From Lachnospiraceae bacterium (lineage in GTDB: Bacteria > Bacillota > Clostridia > Lachnospirales > Lachnospiraceae): a DNA stretch of 50,350 nucleotides. The stretch covers positions 1 to 50,350 of the forward strand of contig JAQYDI010000029.1 of the NCBI GenBank assembly GCA_028724245.1, given 5' to 3'. Each line of letters starts with the position of its first letter. The first letter of the stretch is position 1. This document shows positions 16,402 through 25,337 of the stretch, piece after piece. The notes below the pieces were generated by a model, which had not been told where the DNA came from, ran no database searches, and saw nothing but the letters and a program-made list of their open reading frames with translations. The position numbers were made by a program, and so were the translations under genes.

Positions 16402-17040
16402 TTACTGCATTTCCGCAAAGTGAAGCAGTGCTTTGCCGATCAGGGTTACCAGAACCGCACATACAATTGCTTCCGGGATTCCGTTTCCTACTACGATTGC
16501 CATAATTGCTGCGATCAGAGAGCCTGTAATATTTGTTGCTGCCATATACTGCTGTCCGAAGAAGATGTAAATACTGCCCATAACCAGAATCGTATTGGTC
16601 ATGGATCCAAGTACACCTGCAATGGGAAGGGCAATGGTTTCTTTCATTCTTCTTTTTCCCTTTAAAACTTTCATGATACCGGCAAATACAAAATATGCCA
16701 CGATACCAATCAGAATACGGGGAACGAAGCAGACGATCAGACTTGCGAAATTGCCGTGAAAATCACCAACAGAATAAAAGGGCGAGAAGCAGAATGACGT
16801 CAGAGACGGATTGAATGTAGCCTGCAGAAAGCTGGTCATTCCGAAAATAAATCCAAGAAATGCTCCGGAAGACGGTCCCATAAGAACGGCACCGATGATA
16901 ACCGGAATGTGAAGTGTTGTGGCACTTACCACTCCCAGACGGATATAACCGAGAAAGGGAACATTGGCCATGACAATGATTATTGCTGCAAATGCGGCAG
17001 TCAATACCATCTTCTGTGTTTTGTTTTTGAACTTATACAT
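16402..17040 (-). CDS. ECF transporter S component
   Basis: 212-residue substrate-binding membrane subunit of an energy-coupling-factor vitamin importer. About six hydrophobic helices are visible, with the family-like start MVLTAAFAAIIIVMANVPFLGYIRLG and the loop TTLHIPVIIGAVLMGPSSGAFLGFIFGMTSF. The A-x-x-A helix motifs for docking to EcfT are plausible in the first helix. No EcfA or EcfT is nearby, so it must use a shared module (group II). The HIP-type loop is like S components annotated for pantothenate or similar vitamins; the substrate is not certain. It has its own strong promoter and terminator. AGGAGG precedes the ATG. Confidence 0.85.
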   Translation of the reverse strand: MYKFKNKTQKMVLTAAFAAIIIVMANVPFLGYIRLGVVSATTLHIPVIIGAVLMGPSSGAFLGFIFGMTSFLQATFNPSLTSFCFSPFYSVGDFHGNFASLIVCFVPRILIGIVAYFVFAGIMKVLKGKRRMKETIALPIAGVLGSMTNTILVMGSIYIFFGQQYMAATNITGSLIAAIMAIVVGNGIPEAIVCAVLVTLIGKALLHFAEMQ

Positions 17041-17120
17041 AATTCCTCCTGCTGCTGTTCCATCTTCAGGATACAGCGCATCAATAATAGTCAGGCGATC
17101 TTCATCTGCCTGCCAGAATC

Positions 17121-17148
17121 ATTATATCAATCCCGGAAAGAATGTCAA
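17121..17148 (-). promoter_or_regulatory. consensus sigma-A promoter for the ECF S component
   Basis: Minus-strand TTGACA (17148-17143), a 16-base spacer and TATAAT (17126-17121), both hexamers perfect. The ~75-base leader shows no riboswitch I can name. Confidence 0.8.
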
Positions 17149-17185
17149 TTGTCAATCTGACGGACTTCTGCATTTTATCGGGTAC

Positions 17186-17214
17186 TTGTAAAATTCCCGT
17201 TTATCCAATAAAAT
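17186..17214 (+). promoter_or_regulatory. promoter for the P1 peptidase
   Basis: TTGTAA, a 17-base spacer and TAAAAT, about 30 bases ahead of the ATG, so the leader is short. Confidence 0.5.
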
Positions 17215-17244
17215 ATATTCATATTTTTCAGGAGGAAAAACAAT

Positions 17245-18318
17245 ATGAATACATTTGATGGAATTTTAAAGGAGATTCCCATTACGGAAATTGAAAATGT
17301 TAAAATCGGCAATGCCGAAGACAAGGAACATGCTACAGGATGTACAGTCATCCTCTGCGAGCAGGGCGCTCCTGCCGGCATCGATGTGCGCGGCGGCGGT
17401 CCCGCTTCCCGTGAAACAGAGCTGCTGAACCCGGTGGCTGCCTGTCAGGCTGTCCATGCCGTTCTGTTAAGCGGCGGAAGTGCATTCGGCCTCGATGCCG
17501 CAGGCGGTGTCATGGAATATCTGGCAGAAAAAGGCATCGGCTTTGCCGTTGGCGATGTCCGCGTTCCGCTGGTGGTAGAATCCTGCATTTTTGATCTGCT
17601 TTTCGTATCCGACAAAGTAAAACCGGATAAAGCCATGGCCCGGAAAGCCTGCGAAGCTGCCGAAATGAACTGTCCCACAGAGGGCAATGTGGGTGCCGGC
17701 TGCGGAGCTACCGTAGGAAAAGTGGGCGGCCCCGAATACTGCATGAACTCCGGGCTCGGCATGTACGCCGTACAGCTGGGCGACCTGAAGGTGGGCGCCA
17801 TTGTATCCGTCAATGCCTGCGGCGATGTTTATGATGAAGAAACCAACCGTATTCTGGCCGGTATGCTGACACCTGATAAAAAAGGATTTGCAGACAGCGA
17901 AAAAATCATGTATCAGATGTACCGGCAGATGACTGCTGCGGCCGGGGCGGATAACAGCGCTTCTTCTTCCGCCGGAACGGATACCGGCGCTTCTGCTTCT
18001 CCTGAAGGCGGCGTAACGAACACCACCATAGGCTGTATCATCACCAATGCACGTTTTGACAAATCACAGCTCAATAAAATCGCTGCATTTGCCCAGAACG
18101 GATATGCACGCTCCATCCGCCCCGTTCACACCATGAACGACGGCGATACCATCTATGCGCTGTCCACAGGCAATCTCCAGTCCGATATCAATATTGTGGG
18201 AACTCTGGCCTCCCGCGTTATAGCACAGGCTGTCAAAAATGCGGTTCTTCATACAGAAAGCTTCCACGGACTGCCCTGCGCAGCAGACATTGCCGCAAAA
18301 GCTGAAACGGAAAAATAA
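17245..18318 (+). CDS. P1 family aminopeptidase (DmpA-like, self-cleaving)
   Basis: 357-residue cytosolic Ntn-hydrolase of peptidase family P1 (L-aminopeptidase/D-esterase). Such enzymes are made as precursors and cut themselves so that a Ser or Thr becomes the new N-terminal nucleophile. The processing motif is visible as VTNTTIGCIITNA, with Thr260 after Asn259 as the likely nucleophile. Upstream blocks LLSGGSAFGLDAAGGVM, NVGAGCGATVGK and GAIVSVNACGDVYDEE are typical. An Ala/Ser/Gly-rich stretch (about 231-256) sits just before the cleavage site and probably lengthens the processing loop. AGGAGG precedes ATG 17245. The natural substrate is unknown. Confidence 0.9.
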   Translation: MNTFDGILKEIPITEIENVKIGNAEDKEHATGCTVILCEQGAPAGIDVRGGGPASRETELLNPVAACQAVHAVLLSGGSAFGLDAAGGVMEYLAEKGIGFAVGDVRVPLVVESCIFDLLFVSDKVKPDKAMARKACEAAEMNCPTEGNVGAGCGATVGKVGGPEYCMNSGLGMYAVQLGDLKVGAIVSVNACGDVYDEETNRILAGMLTPDKKGFADSEKIMYQMYRQMTAAAGADNSASSSAGTDTGASASPEGGVTNTTIGCIITNARFDKSQLNKIAAFAQNGYARSIRPVHTMNDGDTIYALSTGNLQSDINIVGTLASRVIAQAVKNAVLHTESFHGLPCAADIAAKAETEK

Positions 18319-18336
18319 AAACAAATTTCATCAATA

Positions 18337-18366
18337 TGGGACTGCCCGCAGGCAGCCCCTTTCTCT
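18337..18366 (+). terminator. intrinsic terminator after the P1 peptidase
   Basis: GGGACTGCC (18337-18345) pairs with GGCAGCCCC around a CGCA loop, followed by TTTCTCTT. It separates the gene from the converging TetR gene. Confidence 0.7.
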
Positions 18367-19046
18367 TACTTTCTCAGCATATAGACCAGATTTTCATACA
18401 GCCGTTTTCTTACTTCCATTTCATCGGGAGCGGGAAATGTTTTTCCGCATCCGACTATTTTTTTATAACGTGCGTAATCCATCACCGTGTTGATAAATGC
18501 ATTTTCCACGTAAAACAGATTCAGTCCGCTCATGATGATGCCTTCTTCCTCGGCAGATGCAAGGACCGTCTGAAACAATCTTTCGATTGTCTCTATACTG
18601 GGGGCACATTTCACACATTCCTCACGGAAACGGACCGGAAAATTTCCAATATCATGGACAAACGGCATCAGCTTCTGAAAAATATTCCCATCCTGAATTT
18701 CTGATTCAAATAAAGTATCCAGCATGACATTTACTTTTTCCCGAAAGCTGTCCGCCTGATGAATTCTGCCCTGAATTACCTGAAGATCATTGTAAATCGC
18801 ATACAGAACGGCTTTTACAATCAATTCTTCCCGGGATTTAAAATAATCGTATACCGTTCCCTTGCCGATTCCGGCTTTTGAGGCAATATCGGAAACCTTC
18901 AGCTGAGTCAGATCAGCCCCCTCTCTGGAGAGGGCTGAAACTGCCTCATACAAAGCAAGTACTTTAGGTGACGAAGGATTCAGGTATTCCGGCACCGGTT
19001 CTTCCTGCCCCATCATGTTTCCGTATTTTTCAGATTTCCTGTCCAT
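18366..19046 (-). CDS. TetR/AcrR-family repressor of the RND pump
   Basis: 226-residue TetR-family regulator. The N-terminal HTH (about 45-85) shows LKVSDIASKAGIGKGTVYDYFKSREELIVKAV; the rest is a helical ligand domain with several Cys (near CVKCAPS). It is the second gene of the pump operon: its ATG shares one base with the pump's TGA stop, and GAGGA lies just upstream. A perfect 16-bp palindrome at 23220, right after the predicted pump transcription start, is a classic TetR-type operator. I infer ligand-relieved autorepression of the whole operon. Confidence 0.92.
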   Translation of the reverse strand: MDRKSEKYGNMMGQEEPVPEYLNPSSPKVLALYEAVSALSREGADLTQLKVSDIASKAGIGKGTVYDYFKSREELIVKAVLYAIYNDLQVIQGRIHQADSFREKVNVMLDTLFESEIQDGNIFQKLMPFVHDIGNFPVRFREECVKCAPSIETIERLFQTVLASAEEEGIIMSGLNLFYVENAFINTVMDYARYKKIVGCGKTFPAPDEMEVRKRLYENLVYMLRK

Positions 19047-22000
19047 CAGATTTCATCATCCTCTTCTTCTGCCAGCGGATCCTTCAGTTCCTTCTTCCGG
19101 TTAAACAGATCATAGATACAGGGTACAACAAACAGAGTCAGCAGTGTACCGTAAAGCAGACCGCCTACTGTTACGATTGCCATGGGTTTGCCCATGGCAG
19201 CGCCCATATCGTTGCTGAATACCATGGTGGACATGGCCAGAATGGTGGTCAGCGCCGTCATCAGAATAGGGCGCAGACGGGTCATGCCGGCTTCCACAAT
19301 GGCTTCGTGTTTGTCCATGCCGGCGTAACGAAGCTGGTTGATATAGTCAACCATAACAATACCATTGTTGACAATGATACCTGACAGCATAACGAAACCG
19401 ATCAGAGCAATTATGCTGATTTCGCTGCCTGTGATCCACAGTCCGAACAGACCGCCGGTAAATGCCAGAGGGATCGTAAACATGATGATAAACGGTGACA
19501 GCAGCGACTGGAACTGGGCAACCATGATCAGATACATGAATGCCAGCGCCAGAACCAGCATCAGTCCGATCTGCTGAAAAGCATCATTGATGGTCTGGTC
19601 TTCACCGGCCATCTCCCATGTGCATCCCTTCGGTACTTCGTAATCTTTCATGGCATCCTTCACATCATTTGATACAAGACCGATATTGTAACCGTCCGCA
19701 ATTTCAGCTGATACCGTCAGATAACGGGTCTGATTGCTTCGTGAAATGGAATTCAATCCTTCCTCATCGGAGAATGTTACAATATTTTTCACGGGAACCT
19801 CCACTTCCTCTTTATCCGCATTGGTTCCGGTAATCTTCATCTTTTTGATCTTATCTCTGGTCAGTTCTTCCTGTTCTCCATCCACAACGTATACATCGTA
19901 ATCATAGGAATCTGTGGACAGGGTCATGGAAGAAGAGGAGGATGCCAGTTCTGCAGCAATGGCCTGATATACCTGAGCCGTTGTAAGACCATATTCCATG
20001 GCTTTTTCTTCGTCTACCGTCAGACGCAGTTCGGGTGTTGTTTCACCGATACCGTTGGAAACATTCTGCGTTCCTTCTACAGTTTCCAGAATACCTGCAA
20101 TTTCTTCCGCCGTGGATTTCAGTGTATCCAGATCACGTCCTTCCACGCGAATGGAAATACCGCCGGTGGAAAGCGCAGACATATCCATGGTACTTGTATT
20201 GACTTCCAACGTACAGTCCAGATCGGAGGTTCTGTCAAGAATCTCTTTTTCCAGCTTCTCCCCGGTCAGTTTCGTATCATCTTTCAGAATCAGATACATG
20301 GTGGAGCTGTTGTCCGAACTTCCGCCCATCATGCTGCTCATACTCAGACCGCTGCTGGAACCGGCCATGGAACCGATGTCACTGATATCCTCAATTTCCA
20401 GCAGTCTGTCTGTTACCTGATCCGTCACTTCACCCAGTTCTTTCAGGGACTTATCCTTGTCAACGGAAATCGTTACGGTAGCCTGTGTGCTGTCCATCTG
20501 GGGAATCAGCGCAGTTCCTCTCGATACAGCCAGTACGCCGCTGACGATCAGAAGGGCAAGAGCTGCCGCCAGTACCACCGGCTTAAAGCGCAGACACCAG
20601 GAAATCATAACACCGTAAACCTCCTGAATCCGATCCAGCAGCGGCTGCGGCTTTTCCTTTGCCCGTTTCAGCATACGGGAACCCATCATGGGAACCAGCG
20701 TCAGTGCCACAACAAGGCTGGCAGTAAGACAGAAGGCAATGGTCAGACCGAGATCCACAAACAGCTGCCGGGTCAGACCTTCCGTAAATACAATAGGTGC
20801 AAATACACAGATCGTTGTCAGTGTGGATGAAATAATAGCGCCGGAAACCTGACCTGCACCTTCAATGGCAGCCCGCTTTGCAGGAACGCCTTCCCTGCGC
20901 ATACGGTAAATATTCTCAATAACTACGATGGAGTTATCCACCAGCATACCAACGCCCAGCGCCAGACCGGACAGTGAGATCACATTCATGGAAATATCCG
21001 TAAAGTACATCAGTACGATGCAGGTCAGAATACTGATGGGAATGGAGAATGCAATGATCAGCGTCGGTCTCCAGTCCTTCAGGAATACAAGCAGGATCAG
21101 AATCGCCAGAAGCGCGCCCCACATAAGATTTCCCAGTACGGAATCGATGATCATATCGATATAAACACCCTGATCCATCAGTGTGATGAAATGCAGGCCG
21201 TCATAATCTGCCTCCAGCTCATCAAACCGCGCCAGAATATTGTCACACACATCACCAGTGGAGTATCCGGTCTGCTTTTCCATGGTAAATGCAATACCGG
21301 CGTGACCGTTGATATTGGCATAGACTTCATCGGAATTATCGGTAATAACCACATCGGCCACATCCGATAAAGTAATAGGATCCACATCATCCATGTGAAG
21401 ATCCATGAGGATCATATTTTCCAGATCTTCTGTAGAAGATGCCTTGTCTCCCACACGGATCAGGTAATCGATACCCTCCTCTGTCACATAACCGGCAGGC
21501 ATGGAAAAGCTCTGCGCCGTCAGCAGCTGTTTGATCAGATCGGTTGAAATAATATCATTCATGTCACTGCTGTCATAAGCAGTATCCTTGCTGTCATCCA
21601 GCTGTTTCTGTGCATCGTCCAGTTCTTTCTGACCGGATTCGATCTGGGTCAGACCGGCATTGACCTGAGCTGTTCCAACAGCCATATCAATCGTTCCACT
21701 GACACTCTTCGCATTCAGTTCAGCCAGTGCTTCTTCCAGTGAAGTCTTGCCGGACTCGATCTGCTCCAGCGCATCGGAAAGCTGTTTCTTTGCCGATTCA
21801 ATCTGTTTTACTCCGCTGTCGATCTGGCTGATGCCGTCATCGATCTGTGCAGTACCGTCATCGATCTGGCTGATACCTGCCTTCACTGCAGCAATATTGT
21901 CATCTTTGGAATCAACCGCTTCCTGCAGTTCCTTCTGGGTTGATTTCAGTTCACTCTTCTGATTGCTCAGTTCATTGATCTTTTTATCAAAATCCTTCTC

Positions 22001-23194
22001 TTCAAAAGAAGTCATGCCCAGCGCCGCCAGACCGGTCTGCAGCTGGCTGATGCCCTCTTCCGTCTGTTTCAGAGCCGCCTGCAGCCCGGCTGCTGCTTCT
22101 GTCTGGCCTGCCGCCTGTGCAGCCTCCAGCTGAGATTCCAGATCACTCTTTGTCTGGTTCAACTCCTTCAGACTGTCTTTTGCCGTGTAAAGCTGATCCT
22201 CTGCTGCTTCCAGCTGATCAACCGCATCATTTACGCTTTCCAGCTGAGCAGGAAGTGCATTGAGCGTTGTCAGATTGGATTCCAGTTCCTTCCTCTTTGC
22301 CTGCAGTTCTTCCTTCTGAGTCTGCAGTTCTTTTTTCTGAGTCTGCAGCTGTGTCAGCTTTTCCTCTGCTTCCTTTAACTGATTCTCCAGATCAACCTGT
22401 GTTTTCAGCAGTTCAGACTGTTTTGAAGAAATCTGTCCCTGAGCATCTCCCAGCTGTTTGGACATGGAATCCTTCTGGGAACTCAACTCCTTCTGGGTAT
22501 CCTCCAGTTTGGTTTTATTCTCATCCAGCGTCGACTGTGCTTCATCCAGCTCAGACTGCGCATCGTCAAATTTTCCGTCCAGCACTTTATGGATCTTTTC
22601 ATTCAAAGCATCCACTTTTTCCTGACGGAGGATAACCTGCACGCTTTCCTCCAGTTCACCGCTGGCAGAAACAGAAGCCACACCGTCCACACTCTGCAGC
22701 TCGGGCATGATTTTCTCTTCCACAAACCTTGTCAGTTCCGCCGCGCTGTCATAATTTTCATTCTCAACCCCCGCAATCATGATGGGCATCATGTCTGGAT
22801 TCAGCTTCATGATAATGGGACTGGAAATCATATCATTGTTCCAGGCTGATTCCAGCTGATCAAGACTCTCCCTCATGTCCAGGGATGCGGTATCCATATT
22901 GGTATCTTCTTCAAATTCCAGAATCACAAGAGAAAAATTCTCATTGGAAACGGAAGATACATTTTTAATATTGCTGATCGTGGCCATGGATTCCTCGATA
23001 GGGATGGTCACCGAACTCTCCACTTCTTCCGGGCTGGCGCCGGGATATGTAGTAATTACAATCGCATACGGCAGTTCCATACTGGGAAGAAGGTCAGTTG
23101 TCATCCGAGTAAATGAAACGTAACCCAGAATCAGAACCATTACTACTGCCACTACAACAGTAAACGGCTTTTTGACACTGAACTTTGAAATCAT
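19046..23194 (-). CDS. RND-family efflux permease with a long coiled-coil insertion
   Basis: 1382-residue HAE1-type RND transporter, a proton-driven exporter in the cytoplasmic membrane. The first helix (about 9-29) and the porter start (TTYPGASPEEVESSVTIPIEE) are canonical. Later come RND transmembrane blocks such as ALGVGMLVDNSIVVIENIYR, with the proton-relay Asp, GLFGLWITGSEISIIALIGFVMLSGIIVNNGIVMVDY, and the C-terminus. Between porter segments, about residues 200-545, a Gln/Glu/Lys-rich coiled coil is inserted, with QIDDG/QIDSG/QIESG repeats. Usual Gram-positive relatives are about 1050 residues. No membrane-fusion protein gene is adjacent; the coiled coil may replace one. GGAGGAG precedes the ATG. 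Confidence 0.93.
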   Translation of the reverse strand: MISKFSVKKPFTVVVAVVMVLILGYVSFTRMTTDLLPSMELPYAIVITTYPGASPEEVESSVTIPIEESMATISNIKNVSSVSNENFSLVILEFEEDTNMDTASLDMRESLDQLESAWNNDMISSPIIMKLNPDMMPIMIAGVENENYDSAAELTRFVEEKIMPELQSVDGVASVSASGELEESVQVILRQEKVDALNEKIHKVLDGKFDDAQSELDEAQSTLDENKTKLEDTQKELSSQKDSMSKQLGDAQGQISSKQSELLKTQVDLENQLKEAEEKLTQLQTQKKELQTQKEELQAKRKELESNLTTLNALPAQLESVNDAVDQLEAAEDQLYTAKDSLKELNQTKSDLESQLEAAQAAGQTEAAAGLQAALKQTEEGISQLQTGLAALGMTSFEEKDFDKKINELSNQKSELKSTQKELQEAVDSKDDNIAAVKAGISQIDDGTAQIDDGISQIDSGVKQIESAKKQLSDALEQIESGKTSLEEALAELNAKSVSGTIDMAVGTAQVNAGLTQIESGQKELDDAQKQLDDSKDTAYDSSDMNDIISTDLIKQLLTAQSFSMPAGYVTEEGIDYLIRVGDKASSTEDLENMILMDLHMDDVDPITLSDVADVVITDNSDEVYANINGHAGIAFTMEKQTGYSTGDVCDNILARFDELEADYDGLHFITLMDQGVYIDMIIDSVLGNLMWGALLAILILLVFLKDWRPTLIIAFSIPISILTCIVLMYFTDISMNVISLSGLALGVGMLVDNSIVVIENIYRMRREGVPAKRAAIEGAGQVSGAIISSTLTTICVFAPIVFTEGLTRQLFVDLGLTIAFCLTASLVVALTLVPMMGSRMLKRAKEKPQPLLDRIQEVYGVMISWCLRFKPVVLAAALALLIVSGVLAVSRGTALIPQMDSTQATVTISVDKDKSLKELGEVTDQVTDRLLEIEDISDIGSMAGSSSGLSMSSMMGGSSDNSSTMYLILKDDTKLTGEKLEKEILDRTSDLDCTLEVNTSTMDMSALSTGGISIRVEGRDLDTLKSTAEEIAGILETVEGTQNVSNGIGETTPELRLTVDEEKAMEYGLTTAQVYQAIAAELASSSSSMTLSTDSYDYDVYVVDGEQEELTRDKIKKMKITGTNADKEEVEVPVKNIVTFSDEEGLNSISRSNQTRYLTVSAEIADGYNIGLVSNDVKDAMKDYEVPKGCTWEMAGEDQTINDAFQQIGLMLVLALAFMYLIMVAQFQSLLSPFIIMFTIPLAFTGGLFGLWITGSEISIIALIGFVMLSGIIVNNGIVMVDYINQLRYAGMDKHEAIVEAGMTRLRPILMTALTTILAMSTMVFSNDMGAAMGKPMAIVTVGGLLYGTLLTLFVVPCIYDLFNRKKELKDPLAEEEDDEI

Positions 23195-23219
23195 CGTCTG
23201 CTCTCCTCCATATATTTCC

Positions 23220-23280
23220 GACCGACCGGTCGGTCAGTTAATTCGTTTCTCAGTCTAATACCGCATTTATAAAATGTCAA
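23220..23280 (-). promoter_or_regulatory. promoter and TetR operator of the RND operon
   Basis: Minus-strand TTGACA (23280-23275), a 17-base spacer and TAGACT (23257-23252). Just past the predicted start point is the perfect palindrome GACCGACCGGTCGGTC (23220-23235), a typical TetR-family site between promoter and ribosome-binding site. The downstream repressor gene is the obvious binder. Confidence 0.82.
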
Positions 23281-23313
23281 TATCGGGATTTCAAAAAAAT
23301 CTTAAAAATTTAT

Positions 23314-23370
23314 AAACCGTTCAGAGCCAGGCAGATTCATCCGATGTCAGGCGGCGAATGCATCCGGCGG
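23314..23370. repeat. family A palindromic repeat, decayed copy
   Basis: AACCGTTCAGAGCCAGGCAG followed by ATTCATCCGATG and GCGAATGCATCCGGCGGTTCG retains the family A left end and the GAATGC centre; the rest has diverged. Confidence 0.5.
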
Positions 23371-23479
23371 TTCGCCTTGCAACCTTCTCCAAGATGGGTT
23401 AAAATATGGAAAAATCAATTTCCCGTAACGATTCAGCAGAGCATGAACTGTTACAATTTCTTAAAGGAGGATTTGAAAC

Positions 23480-23998
23480 ATGAGCAGATTACTTGTTGTT
23501 GTAGACATGCAGAAGGATTTTGTTGACGGTGCCCTCGGTACTCCGCAAGCCTGCGGAATCGTTCCTTCTGTTGTACATAAAATTCAGGAAGAAACGGCGG
23601 CAGGATCCACGATTGTATTTACAAAAGATACCCACGAAACCGACTACCTGGAGACGCAGGAAGGAAGAAAACTTCCGGTCGTTCACTGCGTAAAAGGAAC
23701 ACCCGGCTGGGAGCTGGTTCCTGAACTGCTGCCTTTTGCAGATGGCAGAAAAGTCATCGAGAAAAACACCTTTGGAAGCACCATGCTGGCCCATCTGGCA
23801 GGTAAAATGAAATTTGATGAAATCGAACTGATCGGCCTGTGTACCGATATCTGTGTAATTTCCAATGCCATGATCCTGAAAGCCGCCCTGCCGGAGGCAG
23901 TGATCCGCGTCTGCGCTTCCTGCTGTGCCGGCGTCACTCCCCAGAGCCACCTGAACGCACTGGAAGCCATGAAAATGTGTCAGATCGAGGTTATATAG
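23480..23998 (+). CDS. isochorismatase-fold cysteine hydrolase (nicotinamidase-like)
   Basis: 172-residue cytosolic hydrolase. The Cys-Asp-Lys triad is visible: Asp9 in VVVDMQKDFVDG, Lys95 in IEKNTFGS and Cys125 in GLCTDICVISNA; metal ligands are likely Asp50 and His52 (KDTHETDY). This pattern is closest to nicotinamidases (PncA), which convert nicotinamide to nicotinic acid for NAD salvage, but other amidases share it. AAAGGAGG precedes ATG 23480. The HD-HAD fusion starts three bases after its stop, so the two form an operon and may act on related nucleotide metabolites. Confidence 0.88.
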   Translation: MSRLLVVVDMQKDFVDGALGTPQACGIVPSVVHKIQEETAAGSTIVFTKDTHETDYLETQEGRKLPVVHCVKGTPGWELVPELLPFADGRKVIEKNTFGSTMLAHLAGKMKFDEIELIGLCTDICVISNAMILKAALPEAVIRVCASCCAGVTPQSHLNALEAMKMCQIEVI

Positions 23999-24001
23999 AA
24001 G

Positions 24002-25270
24002 ATGGATTATATTACAACCTATAAAAAGATTCATTTTACACCGCTTAACCCCCGGCAGGAGGACATTCTCATCGAAGATATTGCCCATGCTCTTTCACTC
24101 ATGAGCCGGGCAAACGGTCATTTTCCGACATTTCATTCGGTTGCCCAGCACTGCATCGAATGCTGTGAAGAAGCGCTGGCGAGAAATCTGGGGACACGAA
24201 TCTCTCTGGCCTGTCTCCTTCATGATGCCGGAGAAGCCTATCTGGCAGATATCACCCGGCCCGTCAAAAAAAATCTGCCCCGTTACCGTTCCATCGAAGA
24301 TAATCTTCTGGATGCCATCTGGAAAAAATATCTGGGCGGTATCACACCTGAGGAACAACAACAGGTCAAACTGATGGATGATACCCTTCTGTATTATGAA
24401 TTTTATCATTTTATGGGAGAAGAACTGATGGAAAAGCCGTTCATCACCGCAGTACCCGATTTTCCGGAACTGCCGTTCCGGACAGTAGAAAAACGATATC
24501 TGGAACTGTTTCATGATCTCTATGGAAAGTTAAACCGGAAAACAGAAGAAAAAACACAGACTGTAAATGGAATTGAACTGATCTGCTCCGGAGATTTTAC
24601 GCCCTGCGGTCATAATATCCGCGGTGTACTGTTTGATATGGACGGGCTCATTCTTGATACGGAAAAGCTTTATACCCGTTTCTGGCAGGAAGCCGCCCAC
24701 TGTCTGGGATATCCCATGACGAAAGAACAGGCGCTGGGCATGCGGAGCATGAACCATATGGAAGGCGAAGCAAGAATGAAATCCTATTTTGGTCCGGACA
24801 CACCTTATCGGGAAATTCGCAGCAAACGGATCGAACTGATGGATGCTTTCGTGGAAAAAGAAGGTGTTTATCTGAAGCCGGGCATCCACGAACTGCTCGA
24901 TTACCTGAAAAAGCGCGGAATCAAAACGGCCATCGCCACTTCATCTCCCATGGACAGAACAGTAAAATACCTTTCTTCCGTTCACATGGAAAAAAGTTTT
25001 GATGCCATCGTCACCGCCTATATGGTGGAAAAAGGAAAACCCGAGCCGGACATCTATCTTCATGCTGCCCGGGTACTGGATCTGGAACCCGGCGACTGCC
25101 TGGCGCTGGAAGACTCTCCTTCCGGCCTGACTGCCGCATACAGGGCCGGCTGCCTGCCCGTGATGATTCCTGATCAGGACCAGCCCTCAAAAGAAACGCG
25201 GAAGCTGCTGTTTGCCAAAGCGGACCGTCTGGATCTGATTCCCCAGCTGATTGAAGAAATCAGCAGATAG
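24002..25270 (+). CDS. fusion of HD phosphohydrolase and HAD (beta-phosphoglucomutase-like) phosphatase
   Basis: 422-residue two-domain cytosolic protein. Residues about 1-180 are an HD-domain hydrolase of the YfbR-like nucleotidase type: HSVAQHCIECCEEA with metal His residues, LACLLHDAGEAYLADITRPVKK with the HD pair, and a later MDDTLLYYEF. Residues about 205-422 are a complete HAD phosphatase: GVLFDMDGLILDTE (nucleophile and acid-base Asp), AIATSSPMDRT, KGKPEPDIYLHAA and LALEDSPSGLTAA. Both active sites look intact. Each domain usually occurs as a separate protein; the junction (about 180-205) is a short charged linker. It is coupled to the nicotinamidase-like gene. A role in nucleotide clean-up is inference. 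Confidence 0.88.
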   Translation: MDYITTYKKIHFTPLNPRQEDILIEDIAHALSLMSRANGHFPTFHSVAQHCIECCEEALARNLGTRISLACLLHDAGEAYLADITRPVKKNLPRYRSIEDNLLDAIWKKYLGGITPEEQQQVKLMDDTLLYYEFYHFMGEELMEKPFITAVPDFPELPFRTVEKRYLELFHDLYGKLNRKTEEKTQTVNGIELICSGDFTPCGHNIRGVLFDMDGLILDTEKLYTRFWQEAAHCLGYPMTKEQALGMRSMNHMEGEARMKSYFGPDTPYREIRSKRIELMDAFVEKEGVYLKPGIHELLDYLKKRGIKTAIATSSPMDRTVKYLSSVHMEKSFDAIVTAYMVEKGKPEPDIYLHAARVLDLEPGDCLALEDSPSGLTAAYRAGCLPVMIPDQDQPSKETRKLLFAKADRLDLIPQLIEEISR

Positions 25271-25337
25271 CCGCGATCACAGCAGCCATCGCAGCCGTAC
25301 GAAAAAAATGAAAATCACTGCCGTACAAAACAGGAAA

